From assembly GCA_017853455.1 (NCBI GenBank), contig JAFMJM010000049.1, positions 1-12,848 of the forward strand: DNA of 12,848 bases, given 5' to 3'. This document shows, piece after piece, positions 5,968 through 12,394 of this stretch. The stretch is from Acidimicrobiia bacterium. GTDB lineage: Bacteria; Actinomycetota; Acidimicrobiia; IMCC26256; PALSA-555. A program made the position numbers and the translations under genes. The notes beneath the pieces were generated by a model that did not search any database, was not told the origin of the DNA, and was given only the letters and a program-made list of their open reading frames with translations. Position 1 is the first letter of the stretch. Every line of letters begins with the position of its first letter.

Positions 5968-6435
5968 ATGGACCTGTTCCAGCCCACCACCCACGCCATC
6001 CACATCGGTGCCGACGACCTGCCGTTCGTCGACGCACCGAGCGGTGAGAAGCTCAAGGTGCTTCACGCCCTCGAGAAGGAGGGCATGTGGATCGTCGAGA
6101 CGATCTTCCCGGCCGGGTACGAGGTGCAGACCCACCGCCACACCGGCGCGGTCTGGGCCTACACGGTGTCGGGGGCGTGGCAGTACAAGGAGTACGACTT
6201 CGTCAACCGGGCCGGGTCGTTCCTGTACGAGCCCGCGAACTCGGTGCACACCCTGATGGCGGTCGAGGACGACACCCGGGTGTGGTTCCAGATCTTCGGC
6301 GCCAACCTCAACCTCGACGAGCACGGCAACGTCGCCAGCATCACCGACGCCCGCAGTGCGCTGCTCGGGTACTACTGGATGTGCGAGCAGGCCGGCCTGC
6401 CCCGACCGAACGTCATCACCGACATCGAGGTCTGA
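5968..6435 (+). CDS. Cupin protein, 2,4'-dihydroxyacetophenone dioxygenase-like
   Basis: Encodes 155 aa, a single cupin barrel. The first cupin motif is in QTHRHTGAVWAYTVSGAWQYKEY (54-76), with likely metal ligands H56 and H58 and a glutamate at E75. The second is EPANSVHTL (88-96) with H94. The HTGxVxAYTxxGxWxYxEY pattern is what I know from proteins annotated as 2,4'-dihydroxyacetophenone dioxygenase (DAD), which cleave a side-chain C-C bond with Fe. The family is also loosely annotated and includes ChrR-type anti-sigma cupins, so the substrate is uncertain. A strong GGAGG (5958-5962) 5 nt before the ATG fixes the start. The metallo-hydrolase gene begins 1 nt after the stop, so the two are an operon. 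It is probably cytoplasmic; no signal peptide. Confidence 0.85.
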   Translation: MDLFQPTTHAIHIGADDLPFVDAPSGEKLKVLHALEKEGMWIVETIFPAGYEVQTHRHTGAVWAYTVSGAWQYKEYDFVNRAGSFLYEPANSVHTLMAVEDDTRVWFQIFGANLNLDEHGNVASITDARSALLGYYWMCEQAGLPRPNVITDIEV

Positions 6436-6436
6436 C

Positions 6437-7264
6437 GTGATCGAGGTCGTCACCCTCGGCACCGGGTCGCCCATTCCCGACCCGAACCGAGCGGGGGCGG
6501 CCACGCTCGTGAAGGTCGACGGGCGCCAGTTCCTGTTCGACTGCGGTCGCGCCGTGGTCATGCGGATGGCGGGGGCCGGGTCGTTGCCGCTCCTGCTCGA
6601 GCGGCTGTTCCTGACCCACCTGCACAGCGACCACACGACCGACCTCAACGACGTCATCACGACCCGGTGGGTGATGTCGCCGGTCGACTCGCCGTTGCCG
6701 GTCACCGGTCCGCCGGGCACGCAGGGCCTGGTCGACCGGACCCTGGCGATGCTCGCCGACGACGTCGGCTACCGCCGCGCGCACCACGCCGACCTCGACT
6801 GGGACCCGGGCTGCACGGTCACCGAGGTGCTCGACAGCGTGGCCTACGAGGCCGACGGCGTGCGGATCGTCGCCGCCCCCACCGACCACCGGCCGGTGGC
6901 GCCCACCGTGGGCTACCGCATCGAGGCGGGGAGTCGGGTGGTGGTGATCGCCGGCGACACCGTGCCGTGCGACGGGCTCGACCGGCTCTGTGCGGGCGCC
7001 GACGTGTACGTGCAGACCGTGCTGCGCCACGATCTCGTGGCGGCGGTGCCGAGCCCGCGGCTCCAGGACGTGCTCGACTACCACTCCACGTGCGAGGACG
7101 CCGGGCGCACGGCGGCGAAGGCCGGGGTGGGCACCCTGGTGCTGACCCATCCGGTGCCGGCGCCGTTTCCCGGCACCGAGGGGGAGTGGGTGGAGCGGGC
7201 CCGGGGCGAGTTCACGGGCGACGTCGTGCTGGCCCACGACCTCTGGTCGATCACCCTCGACTGA
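6437..7264 (+). CDS. RNase Z-like metallo-beta-lactamase-fold hydrolase
   Basis: Encodes 275 aa from GTG. It begins VVTLGTGSPIPDPNRAG (4-20), typical of the RNase Z/arylsulfatase-like MBL branch. Metal-binding residues are HLHSDH (61-66), H151 in PTDHRP, D174 in AGDT, and H238 in VLTHPVP. YHSTCEDAGRTAAKAGVGTLVLTHP (215-239) corresponds to the 'H-x-T-x-x-x-A' helix of RNase Z. However, the HEAT segment expected after ADLLV is replaced by ADVYVQTVLR (188-197), so tRNA 3' processing is unlikely; hydrolysis of an ester, lactone or thioester is more plausible. GTG 6437 is 1 nt after the cupin stop, giving coupled translation, so it likely acts on the product of that enzyme or protects against it. 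Family sure, substrate unknown. Confidence 0.87.
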   Translation: MIEVVTLGTGSPIPDPNRAGAATLVKVDGRQFLFDCGRAVVMRMAGAGSLPLLLERLFLTHLHSDHTTDLNDVITTRWVMSPVDSPLPVTGPPGTQGLVDRTLAMLADDVGYRRAHHADLDWDPGCTVTEVLDSVAYEADGVRIVAAPTDHRPVAPTVGYRIEAGSRVVVIAGDTVPCDGLDRLCAGADVYVQTVLRHDLVAAVPSPRLQDVLDYHSTCEDAGRTAAKAGVGTLVLTHPVPAPFPGTEGEWVERARGEFTGDVVLAHDLWSITLD

Positions 7265-7285
7265 CCCGTCGTCACCGCCGACGGG
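7265..7285. other. 7-bp inverted repeat in the spacer before the TauD-like gene
   Basis: CCCGTCG (7265-7271) and CGACGGG (7279-7285) flank a 7-nt loop, starting directly after the stop codon. It has no T-run. It may be a weak terminator of the cupin/MBL unit or an operator just upstream of the next -10 box. Confidence 0.35.
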
Positions 7286-7298
7286 CGGGGCGATGTTC

Positions 7299-7304
7299 TA
7301 GCCT
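7299..7304 (+). promoter_or_regulatory. Leaderless promoter -10 box (TAGCCT) of the TauD-like gene
   Basis: TAGCCT is exactly 6 nt before the ATG at 7311. No Shine-Dalgarno is present. The same box and spacing occur before gpmA. Confidence 0.6.
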
Positions 7305-7310
7305 CGACGC

Positions 7311-8267
7311 ATGACCGACACCCTGCGCGCCGAGAAGCCGCTCTACGCGGGCCTGGCCGGCCGGGCCACCCTGCACGGCTACCCGATCAACGTCGGGCCC
7401 GACCCGTACGTCGCCGCCGAACGTGAGCGGCTCGCCGGCCTGTCCTGGGACGAGTTCGCCGTCCGTCCGGTGTCGCCGGCGCTCGGAGCTGAGGTCTCGG
7501 GGGTCGATCTCACCGTCGATCTGCCCGAGCCGGTGATCGCCGAGATCCGCCGTGCCTTGCACGAGTACAAGGTGCTGTTCTTCCGTGACCAGCCGCTCAC
7601 CTCGGCGCAGCACGTGCGGTTCGCCGAGCGCTTCGGCGAGCTCGAGGTGCACCCGTTCATCCCGTCGCGCACCGACCACCCGGCGCTGTGCCGGTTCGAG
7701 AAGGGTGCCGAGACGGGCGGGTACGAGAACTCGTGGCACCACGACGTCACGTGGCGGGAGTGTCCGTCGATGGGCGCGGTCCTGCACGCGGTCGAGGTGC
7801 CCGAGGTGGGGGGCGACACCCTCTTCGCCGACATGTACGGCGCCTACGCGGGCCTGTCCGACGAGCTGCGGGCGCGTGTCGCCGACCTCGACGCCGTGCA
7901 CGACTTCATGCAGTCGTTCGGCCGTACGGTCGCCGACGACCAACGCGAGGCCATGCGGGCGGCGTTCCCCGAGGTGGTGCACCCCGTGGTGGCCACCCAC
8001 GCCGTGACCGGCCGTCCGCACCTCTACGTCAACCGCAACTTCACGACCGCCATCGCGGGCCTCGACCCCGACGAGAGCCGTGCCCTGATCGACACGCTCG
8101 CCCGCCAGGCCGACTACCCCGAGTACCAGGTCCGCCTCCGTTGGGAGCCGCACACCGTGGCGTTCTGGGACAACCGGGCCGTGCAGCACTACGCGGCGAG
8201 TGACTACTTCCCGCAGACCCGGGTCATGGAGCGGGCGAGCATCGTCGGGCCGCGTCCGACCCGCTGA
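7311..8267 (+). CDS. TauD/TfdA-family Fe(II)/2-oxoglutarate dioxygenase
   Basis: Encodes 318 aa, the usual TauD/TfdA length plus about 45 N-terminal residues. The iron triad is visible: H143 and D145 in SWHHDVTW, and the distal H293 in AVQHYAASDY. R304 is 11 residues after H293, matching the 2-oxoglutarate-binding arginine of TauD (His255/Arg266). R308 matches TauD Arg270, which binds the sulfonate, so an anionic group on the substrate is likely. Other family marks are LGAEVSGVDLT (58-68), KVLFFRDQPLT (87-97) and VGGDTLFADM (166-175). The family hydroxylates the carbon next to sulfonate, sulfate ester, or aryloxy groups (TauD, AtsK, TfdA). Its neighbours are two sulfatase-type genes, which favours an organosulfur substrate, but that is inference. 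The ATG is placed by the leaderless -10 box. Confidence 0.92.
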   Translation: MTDTLRAEKPLYAGLAGRATLHGYPINVGPDPYVAAERERLAGLSWDEFAVRPVSPALGAEVSGVDLTVDLPEPVIAEIRRALHEYKVLFFRDQPLTSAQHVRFAERFGELEVHPFIPSRTDHPALCRFEKGAETGGYENSWHHDVTWRECPSMGAVLHAVEVPEVGGDTLFADMYGAYAGLSDELRARVADLDAVHDFMQSFGRTVADDQREAMRAAFPEVVHPVVATHAVTGRPHLYVNRNFTTAIAGLDPDESRALIDTLARQADYPEYQVRLRWEPHTVAFWDNRAVQHYAASDYFPQTRVMERASIVGPRPTR

Positions 8268-8280
8268 GACGAGCGCCGGT

Positions 8281-10023
8281 TCACGGACCGGCCGGGGCCC
8301 GCTCGGCCGCGCGGCACGTCCGCCCGGCACAGTGCCGCAACGCCGCCAACCGGGCGGCCAAGCGGTGTTCGAGGCCCGGCCGGGTGCCGGCCAGGTTGTG
8401 CATCTGGTCGGGGTCGGCGACGGCGTCGTAGAGCTCGCGATCGCCGTTGACGTACTCCACGTAGAGGTACCGGTCGGTGCGAACCCCGCGGAAGTCGGGG
8501 ACCGGCGTGATGAGGGCGTAGAGGATCTCGTCACCGAGGACCGCATGGTCGACGTCGACGTCGCCCTCGCCGTGGAGGGAGTCGCCACCGACGGCAGCCA
8601 TGGCGCTGGGTTCCGGGATGTAGGTGGGCCGCAGGCGGGGGTCGGCCTCGGCCTCCTCGTCGGGCTGCGTCACGGCCCGACCGTGCCATGGGGTGAACGA
8701 CGGTCGGCCCCAGACGGTGTGCACCGCCCAGTGCTCGAGCAGCATCGCCGTGCGCCGCCGGGCGGGCGGTGTGGGGTGACCGGTGAGGGCAGGGAGGAGG
8801 GAATGGCCGTCCCACGCGCTCCAGCGGTGGATTCCGGCCATGGCGGCGAAGGTCGGCGCGAGATCGACGTTCATCGTCATCTCCGCCACGGTCGAGCCGG
8901 CCGCGATCCCGGGACCGCGGACGACGAAGGGCATGTGCACGTCGGTGTCGTACGGGGTCTCCTTCCCGGCGGGCAGCCGGTGCTGGCCGATGTGGTAGCC
9001 GTTGTCGGAGGTGAAGACCACGTAGGTCCGGTCGAGCGCGCCATCGGCCTGCAGGGTGTCGATCAGCCGACCGACGCCCCGGTCGATGGACTGGAGCGCC
9101 TCGAGGCGCATCTCGTAGTGCCGGTCCATGGCCGCGAGCTCCTCGGTGCCCAGCCGAGGGGCATTGCGGATGAGCGCCGGCATCGCCGACACGTCGCGTT
9201 GGTCGAAGCTCGGGGTGCGGGGGGCGGTCGCCCCGGCGAACGTGCCGACGTCGACGGGTGCCGGAATCGAGGGGAAGTGCGGAGTGAACGGCGCGACGTA
9301 TGCGAAGAACGGCTGTCCGGCTGCGACCGATTGCTCGACGAACGCATCGGCGTGGTCCACGAGGACGTCGGTGGCGTAGTCGGACGGAAGATCGCCGTGG
9401 GTCTCGGGAGCGCCGTCGACGCTGAGGGTGTAGTTGTATCCGGAGTAGGGCTGACCGGCGACCGGGCTCACCCAGCGGGTCCAGCCCGGCGGGACGTACC
9501 CGGCCCCGGCGGTTCCGGGGTACTTGTTGAGGTACTTGCCGAACAGCCCGGTGCGGTACCCCGCCCGTTGGAGGCGGGTGGCGATGGTGTCGTCCTCGAC
9601 GTGGAGGCGGTGGGCCGTGTCGAAGCCGCCGTTGGTGCCGCCGTTGCTCTTCACTCCGGTGTTGTGGGCGAACTGGCCGCGCAGGGTGGTGGTGCGAGAC
9701 GGGCAGCACGACGCCGAGCTCACGTAGAAGTCGGTGAGGGTGGAACCCTGCTCGGCGACCAGCCGCCGCACGTTGGGCATCGCCGCGAGGAGCGGCAGGT
9801 CCATGTCGTCGGCGAGGACGAAGAGAATGTTGGGCCGGTCGGCCCCCGGCGAGCCCGGGAATGCCCCGACGCTCGGTGCCGCGACCGTCGGCGACGTCCC
9901 GGCGGTGGGGTGCACGGCGCCGGCGGGCCCGCCCGTGGCGAACCCGGTCGCCGCCGTGGCGAGCATGAACCCGACCGCGACGACGACCGCTCGGGAGCGA
10001 CGGTCCGGGCGGCGGGACGACAT
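8281..10023 (-). CDS. Exported type I (formylglycine) sulfatase, N-acetylglucosamine-6-sulfatase-like
   Basis: Encodes 580 aa. An arginine-rich start followed by a hydrophobic stretch (11-30) looks like a Sec or Tat signal peptide, with possible cleavage near AGA (34-36); then a flexible linker. The catalytic domain starts RPNILFVLADDMD (63-75; metal ligands D72, D73). C106 in SCCPSR (105-110) is the CxPSR cysteine converted to formylglycine. K163, H249 (FTPHF) and SDNGYHIGQHRLPAGK (339-354; D340, N341, H344, K354) complete the active site. CCPSR and the GYHxGxHRLPAGK block resemble N-acetylglucosamine-6-sulfatases. Residues about 433-500 look like an insert rich in acidic residues. No formylglycine-generating enzyme is in the window. 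It ends 13 bp from the convergent TauD-like gene. Probable role: extracellular hydrolysis of sulfated glycans or other sulfate esters. Confidence 0.92.
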   Translation of the reverse strand: MSSRRPDRRSRAVVVAVGFMLATAATGFATGGPAGAVHPTAGTSPTVAAPSVGAFPGSPGADRPNILFVLADDMDLPLLAAMPNVRRLVAEQGSTLTDFYVSSASCCPSRTTTLRGQFAHNTGVKSNGGTNGGFDTAHRLHVEDDTIATRLQRAGYRTGLFGKYLNKYPGTAGAGYVPPGWTRWVSPVAGQPYSGYNYTLSVDGAPETHGDLPSDYATDVLVDHADAFVEQSVAAGQPFFAYVAPFTPHFPSIPAPVDVGTFAGATAPRTPSFDQRDVSAMPALIRNAPRLGTEELAAMDRHYEMRLEALQSIDRGVGRLIDTLQADGALDRTYVVFTSDNGYHIGQHRLPAGKETPYDTDVHMPFVVRGPGIAAGSTVAEMTMNVDLAPTFAAMAGIHRWSAWDGHSLLPALTGHPTPPARRRTAMLLEHWAVHTVWGRPSFTPWHGRAVTQPDEEAEADPRLRPTYIPEPSAMAAVGGDSLHGEGDVDVDHAVLGDEILYALITPVPDFRGVRTDRYLYVEYVNGDRELYDAVADPDQMHNLAGTRPGLEHRLAARLAALRHCAGRTCRAAERAPAGP

Positions 10024-10030
10024 CGGGGTC

Positions 10031-10036
10031 AGGCTA
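10031..10036 (-). promoter_or_regulatory. Putative -10 box (TAGCCT) of the sulfatase gene
   Basis: Read on the minus strand, TAGCCT is followed by 7 nt and the ATG, so the transcript would be leaderless or nearly so. No recognisable -35; the 7-bp repeat array begins just upstream. Confidence 0.5.
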
Positions 10037-10059
10037 GGTGGGTCGGTTCGCCCCGGCCC

Positions 10060-10108
10060 GTCGGGAGTCGGGCGTCGGGCGTCAGGCGTCAGGCGTCAGG
10101 CGTCGGGG
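10060..10108. repeat. Heptanucleotide tandem repeat (7 units of GTCRGGV)
   Basis: Units on the plus strand are GTCGGGA, GTCGGGC, GTCGGGC, GTCAGGC, GTCAGGC, GTCAGGC and GTCGGGG. On the minus strand, the units with TCA supply TGA triplets. The first one reached is the stop codon of the alkyl-sulfatase-like gene, and the array ends just upstream of the sulfatase -35 region. With a 7-bp unit, each gain or loss shifts frame. Confidence 0.85.
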
Positions 10109-11319
10109 GGCGCTCCCGCGGCGCGCACGGCTGCGCCGAAGATCCCGCGGCCCATCAGTGACGACTCGGCGGCGGCGCGGGCGCCGAACGCCTCGCGCGC
10201 GCACGCGCGAGCGTCGGGATCGTCGGGTGCGGCGAGGACCGCCCATTCGGCGAGGTGGCAGGCGAGGCGGAGGTCGGCGTCGGAGCGGTCGTCGGTGGCG
10301 AGCAGGGTGCGGGCGCGCGCGACGAGGGCGGCGGTGCCACCGGCCAGGGCGGCGATCTCGCGGGCCCGGGCGTCGGCCGGGGCGGGGAGGAGATCGGCCG
10401 GCGAGCCGTTCCACCAGCCGCCGTACTTGCGGATCACGTTGCGGGCGATGAACTCGGGCCGGTCGTAGAGCGGCTGCAGGGTGGGCTCGGCGAGCAGGTG
10501 GGCGGGAATCTCGAGCGCGGCGACGATCGCGTCGTGGGGGAGACCGGCGTTCAGGCCGGCGATCGTCTGCTCGACGATGCTGCGCAGGTACTCGGCCTGC
10601 ACGGTGAAGAGGTGCCGGATCGTCGCGGCGCCCGTGCGGTGGTCGGAGTGGCCGGGCAGCAGCACCTCGGCGCCGAGCCCCGCGAGGGTCTCGGAGGCGT
10701 CGGCCCACTCCTCGGGGTAGCGCTGCACCTTCTGGGGGTTGCCGGCGTTGGGTGCCACACCGATGAAGAGGTCGCCACAGGCCAGGACCCTGCGGTCGGG
10801 CACCCAGACCCAGGTGCCGTCGTCGGTCTCACCTCGGGCGTGGCGCAGGCAGAAGGTCTCCCCGCCGACCACGAGGTCGAGGGCGTCGGTGTAGGTGACG
10901 TCGGGCCAGGCGAAGTCGGCGTCGGCGCTCGGCCAGCGCAGCGCCTCGGGGTCGACGCCGAACTGCACGGCGTTGATCCGGGCGTTGTACCCGGCGGTGC
11001 GGGCGTAGCGGCGGAAGCGGTCGGCCACCCCGGTGTGGGCGACGATCCGGGGCCGGTCGCCCGCCTCGAGGAAGGCGCGCAGCCCGAAGGCGTGGTCGAC
11101 GTGGCCGTGGGTGAAGACGACCGTGTGCAGCGGGAGGTCGGTCACCGACCGCACAGCGGCGTGGATGCGGCGGGCGTCGCCGGCCAGCCCGGCGTCGACC
11201 AGCACCAGCCCGTCAGCGGTGGCGAACGCCGCCACGTTGACCCATCCGGGCACGAACCAGGTGCCGGGGGCCACCTCCAGGGCGGTGGGCTCGCTCGGGG
11301 CGGGAGCTCGGGTGGGCAT
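10096..11319 (-). CDS. Alkyl-sulfatase-like MBL-fold hydrolase (type III sulfatase), compact form
   Basis: Encodes 407 aa. The N-terminal MBL domain (about 15-235) carries THGHVDH (70-76; H71, H73, D75, H76), E164, D183 (ACGD) and PGHSDH (222-227). The C-terminal part matches the alkyl-sulfatase dimerisation domain: helices around 235-275, RKYGGWWNGSPADLLPAP (297-314; compare YxGWYdGNPxxLxPLP), and AREAFGARAAAESSLMGRGIFGAA (374-397). Known alkylsulfatases (SdsA1, YjcS) run beyond 600 aa with a C-terminal SCP2-like domain, which is absent here. No signal peptide is seen, so cytoplasmic action is likely. Zn-dependent hydrolysis of alkyl sulfates is the family reaction; for this short form it is inference. 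It is upstream of, and on the same strand as, the type I sulfatase. Confidence 0.85.
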   Translation of the reverse strand: MPTRAPAPSEPTALEVAPGTWFVPGWVNVAAFATADGLVLVDAGLAGDARRIHAAVRSVTDLPLHTVVFTHGHVDHAFGLRAFLEAGDRPRIVAHTGVADRFRRYARTAGYNARINAVQFGVDPEALRWPSADADFAWPDVTYTDALDLVVGGETFCLRHARGETDDGTWVWVPDRRVLACGDLFIGVAPNAGNPQKVQRYPEEWADASETLAGLGAEVLLPGHSDHRTGAATIRHLFTVQAEYLRSIVEQTIAGLNAGLPHDAIVAALEIPAHLLAEPTLQPLYDRPEFIARNVIRKYGGWWNGSPADLLPAPADARAREIAALAGGTAALVARARTLLATDDRSDADLRLACHLAEWAVLAAPDDPDARACAREAFGARAAAESSLMGRGIFGAAVRAAGAPPDA

Positions 11320-11327
11320 CGACCGTC

Positions 11328-11333
11328 ACGCTA
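11328..11333 (-). promoter_or_regulatory. Putative -10 box (TAGCGT) of the alkyl-sulfatase-like gene
   Basis: Read on the minus strand, TAGCGT lies 8 nt before the ATG at 11319. This implies a leader of at most about 2 nt. No Shine-Dalgarno is present. Confidence 0.45.
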
Positions 11334-11360
11334 CGCGAGACTGCGGGCGGTGCGCCCGGC

Positions 11361-11374
11361 CGTCCGGCCGGACG
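11361..11374. promoter_or_regulatory. 14-bp perfect palindrome between divergent genes
   Basis: CGTCCGGCCGGACG is its own reverse complement. It lies in the 108-bp spacer between the divergent alkyl-sulfatase-like and MaoC genes, about 27 bp upstream of the former's -10 box. A regulator site is possible, but CG-rich palindromes arise easily at this base composition. Confidence 0.3.
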
Positions 11375-11427
11375 CCGTCGAACCCCGCGTCCCCTGCGCC
11401 AGTGGGCGCCGTCGAGAAAGAGCCCCG

Positions 11428-12309
11428 ATGCCGCTGAACCCCGACGCCGTCGGCTTCACGTCCGAGCCCGCCGAGGCGACCTGGACCTCCAAGGACTCCC
11501 TCCTCTACGCCCTCGGTGTGGGCGCCGGGGCCACCGACCCCACGGGCTTCGAGCTCGAGTTCACCACCGAGAACTCGGAGGGGATCGTCCAGAAGGCCCT
11601 CCCGACCATGCCGGTCGTGATCGCGGCCAGCCCGAAGAAGGGCGGCGGCGGCGGGGCGTTCGGTCCCATGGGCGCCATCGGTGAGTTCAACCCGGCCATG
11701 CTCGTCCACGGCGAGCAGTCCGTCGTGCTCCACCAGCCGGTGCCGGTCGAGGGCACGGCGATGCTCCAGGGCAAGGTCGCCGCGATGTGGGACAAGGGTG
11801 AGGGCAAGGCCGCGGTGGTCGTGCTCGAGGTCAACGCCACGAGCCCCGACGGCGCCCCGATGTGGACCAACACCATGTCGGCCTTCATCCGTGGTGCCGG
11901 TGGCTTCGGCGGCGAGCGGGGTCCGAGCGGCCCGACGGTCGTCGTCCCCGAGCGGGCCCCCGACCAGGTCGTGTCGTACGCGACCCGCACCGACCAGGCG
12001 CTGCTCTACCGCCTCAACGGCGACCGCAACCCGCTGCACTCCGACCCGGCGTTCGCGGCGATGGCCGGCTTCCCGAAGCCGATCCTCCACGGGCTGTGCA
12101 CCTACGGCTTCACCGGCCGTGCGCTCGTCCACGCGGTGTGCGGCTCCGACCCCGCCAAGTTCAAGTCGATCGAGGGTCGCTTCTCGTCGCCGGTGATGCC
12201 GGGCGAGACCCTCGACGTCAAGGTGTGGGTCGACGGCGACGAGGCGATCTTCCAGACCTGGGTCGAGGACCGTGTGGTCATCGACGCCGGGCGGCTGGTC
12301 ATCGGCTGA
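11428..12309 (+). CDS. MaoC-family (R)-enoyl-CoA hydratase, double hotdog (hydratase 2 type)
   Basis: Encodes 293 aa, the length of two-hotdog hydratase 2 proteins such as the hydratase unit of peroxisomal MFE-2. The N-terminal hotdog lacks catalytic residues and contains DSLLYALGVGAGA (23-35). The C-terminal hotdog has the hydratase 2 motif YRLNGDRNPLHSDP (194-207), with D199 and H204 spaced as the MFE-2 Asp510/His515 pair, followed by FPKPILHGLCTYGFTGRA (215-232). Reaction: hydration of trans-2-enoyl-CoA to (R)-3-hydroxyacyl-CoA. A glycine run (72-76) marks the loop between halves. Start ATG 11428 follows a weak purine-rich GAGAAAGAG; the frame is open upstream but overlaps the opposite-strand gene. 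In actinobacteria such proteins often act in steroid side-chain or fatty-acid degradation, which suits the DUF35 neighbour. Confidence 0.92.
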   Translation: MPLNPDAVGFTSEPAEATWTSKDSLLYALGVGAGATDPTGFELEFTTENSEGIVQKALPTMPVVIAASPKKGGGGGAFGPMGAIGEFNPAMLVHGEQSVVLHQPVPVEGTAMLQGKVAAMWDKGEGKAAVVVLEVNATSPDGAPMWTNTMSAFIRGAGGFGGERGPSGPTVVVPERAPDQVVSYATRTDQALLYRLNGDRNPLHSDPAFAAMAGFPKPILHGLCTYGFTGRALVHAVCGSDPAKFKSIEGRFSSPVMPGETLDVKVWVDGDEAIFQTWVEDRVVIDAGRLVIG

Positions 12310-12332
12310 TCCGATCCGACGACGTGGGTGCC

Positions 12333-12356
12333 GGGCCGGTCCTTCGGGACCGGCCC
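12333..12356. terminator. Perfect 10-bp hairpin with TTCG loop between convergent genes
   Basis: GGGCCGGTCC-TTCG-GGACCGGCCC lies between the ends of the MaoC (12309) and DUF35 (12395) genes. UUCG is an exceptionally stable tetraloop on the plus-strand RNA (CGAA on the other). There is no U-run, as is common for proposed actinobacterial terminators. A second, smaller stem (CGGAG/CTCCG) follows at about 12378-12393. Confidence 0.65.
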
Positions 12357-12394
12357 GCTCCGTGTGGTGGGCCGGTCGGAGTGATCGCTCCGGT

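Noticed and set aside
4011..6056. 681-codon minus-strand open frame
   Set aside because: It runs antisense through the FUSC-like gene, gpmA and the start of the cupin gene. Its composition (Arg/Asp/His/Gly runs) is that of a shadow frame.
6437..7264. Calling the MBL gene rnz (tRNA 3' endonuclease)
   Set aside because: The metal ligands fit, but the HEAT motif is replaced and the gene is coupled to a cupin, so a tRNA role is not supported.
10060..10108. CRISPR-like or integron-type repeat array
   Set aside because: The units are 7 bp and contiguous with no spacers, so this is a microsatellite-like tandem repeat. No CRISPR array or cas gene is visible in the window.
8200..10161. 653-codon plus-strand open frame across the sulfatase gene
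   Set aside because: It is antisense to a gene with complete sulfatase motifs. Its translation is low-complexity Gly/Arg/Val-rich without a recognisable fold, as expected for an antisense frame in GC-rich DNA.
10255..11427. Long N-terminal extension of the MaoC gene
   Set aside because: The frame stays open for 391 codons upstream, but this part is antisense to the alkyl-sulfatase-like gene and is Gly/Val/Arg-rich. The hydratase begins at 11428.
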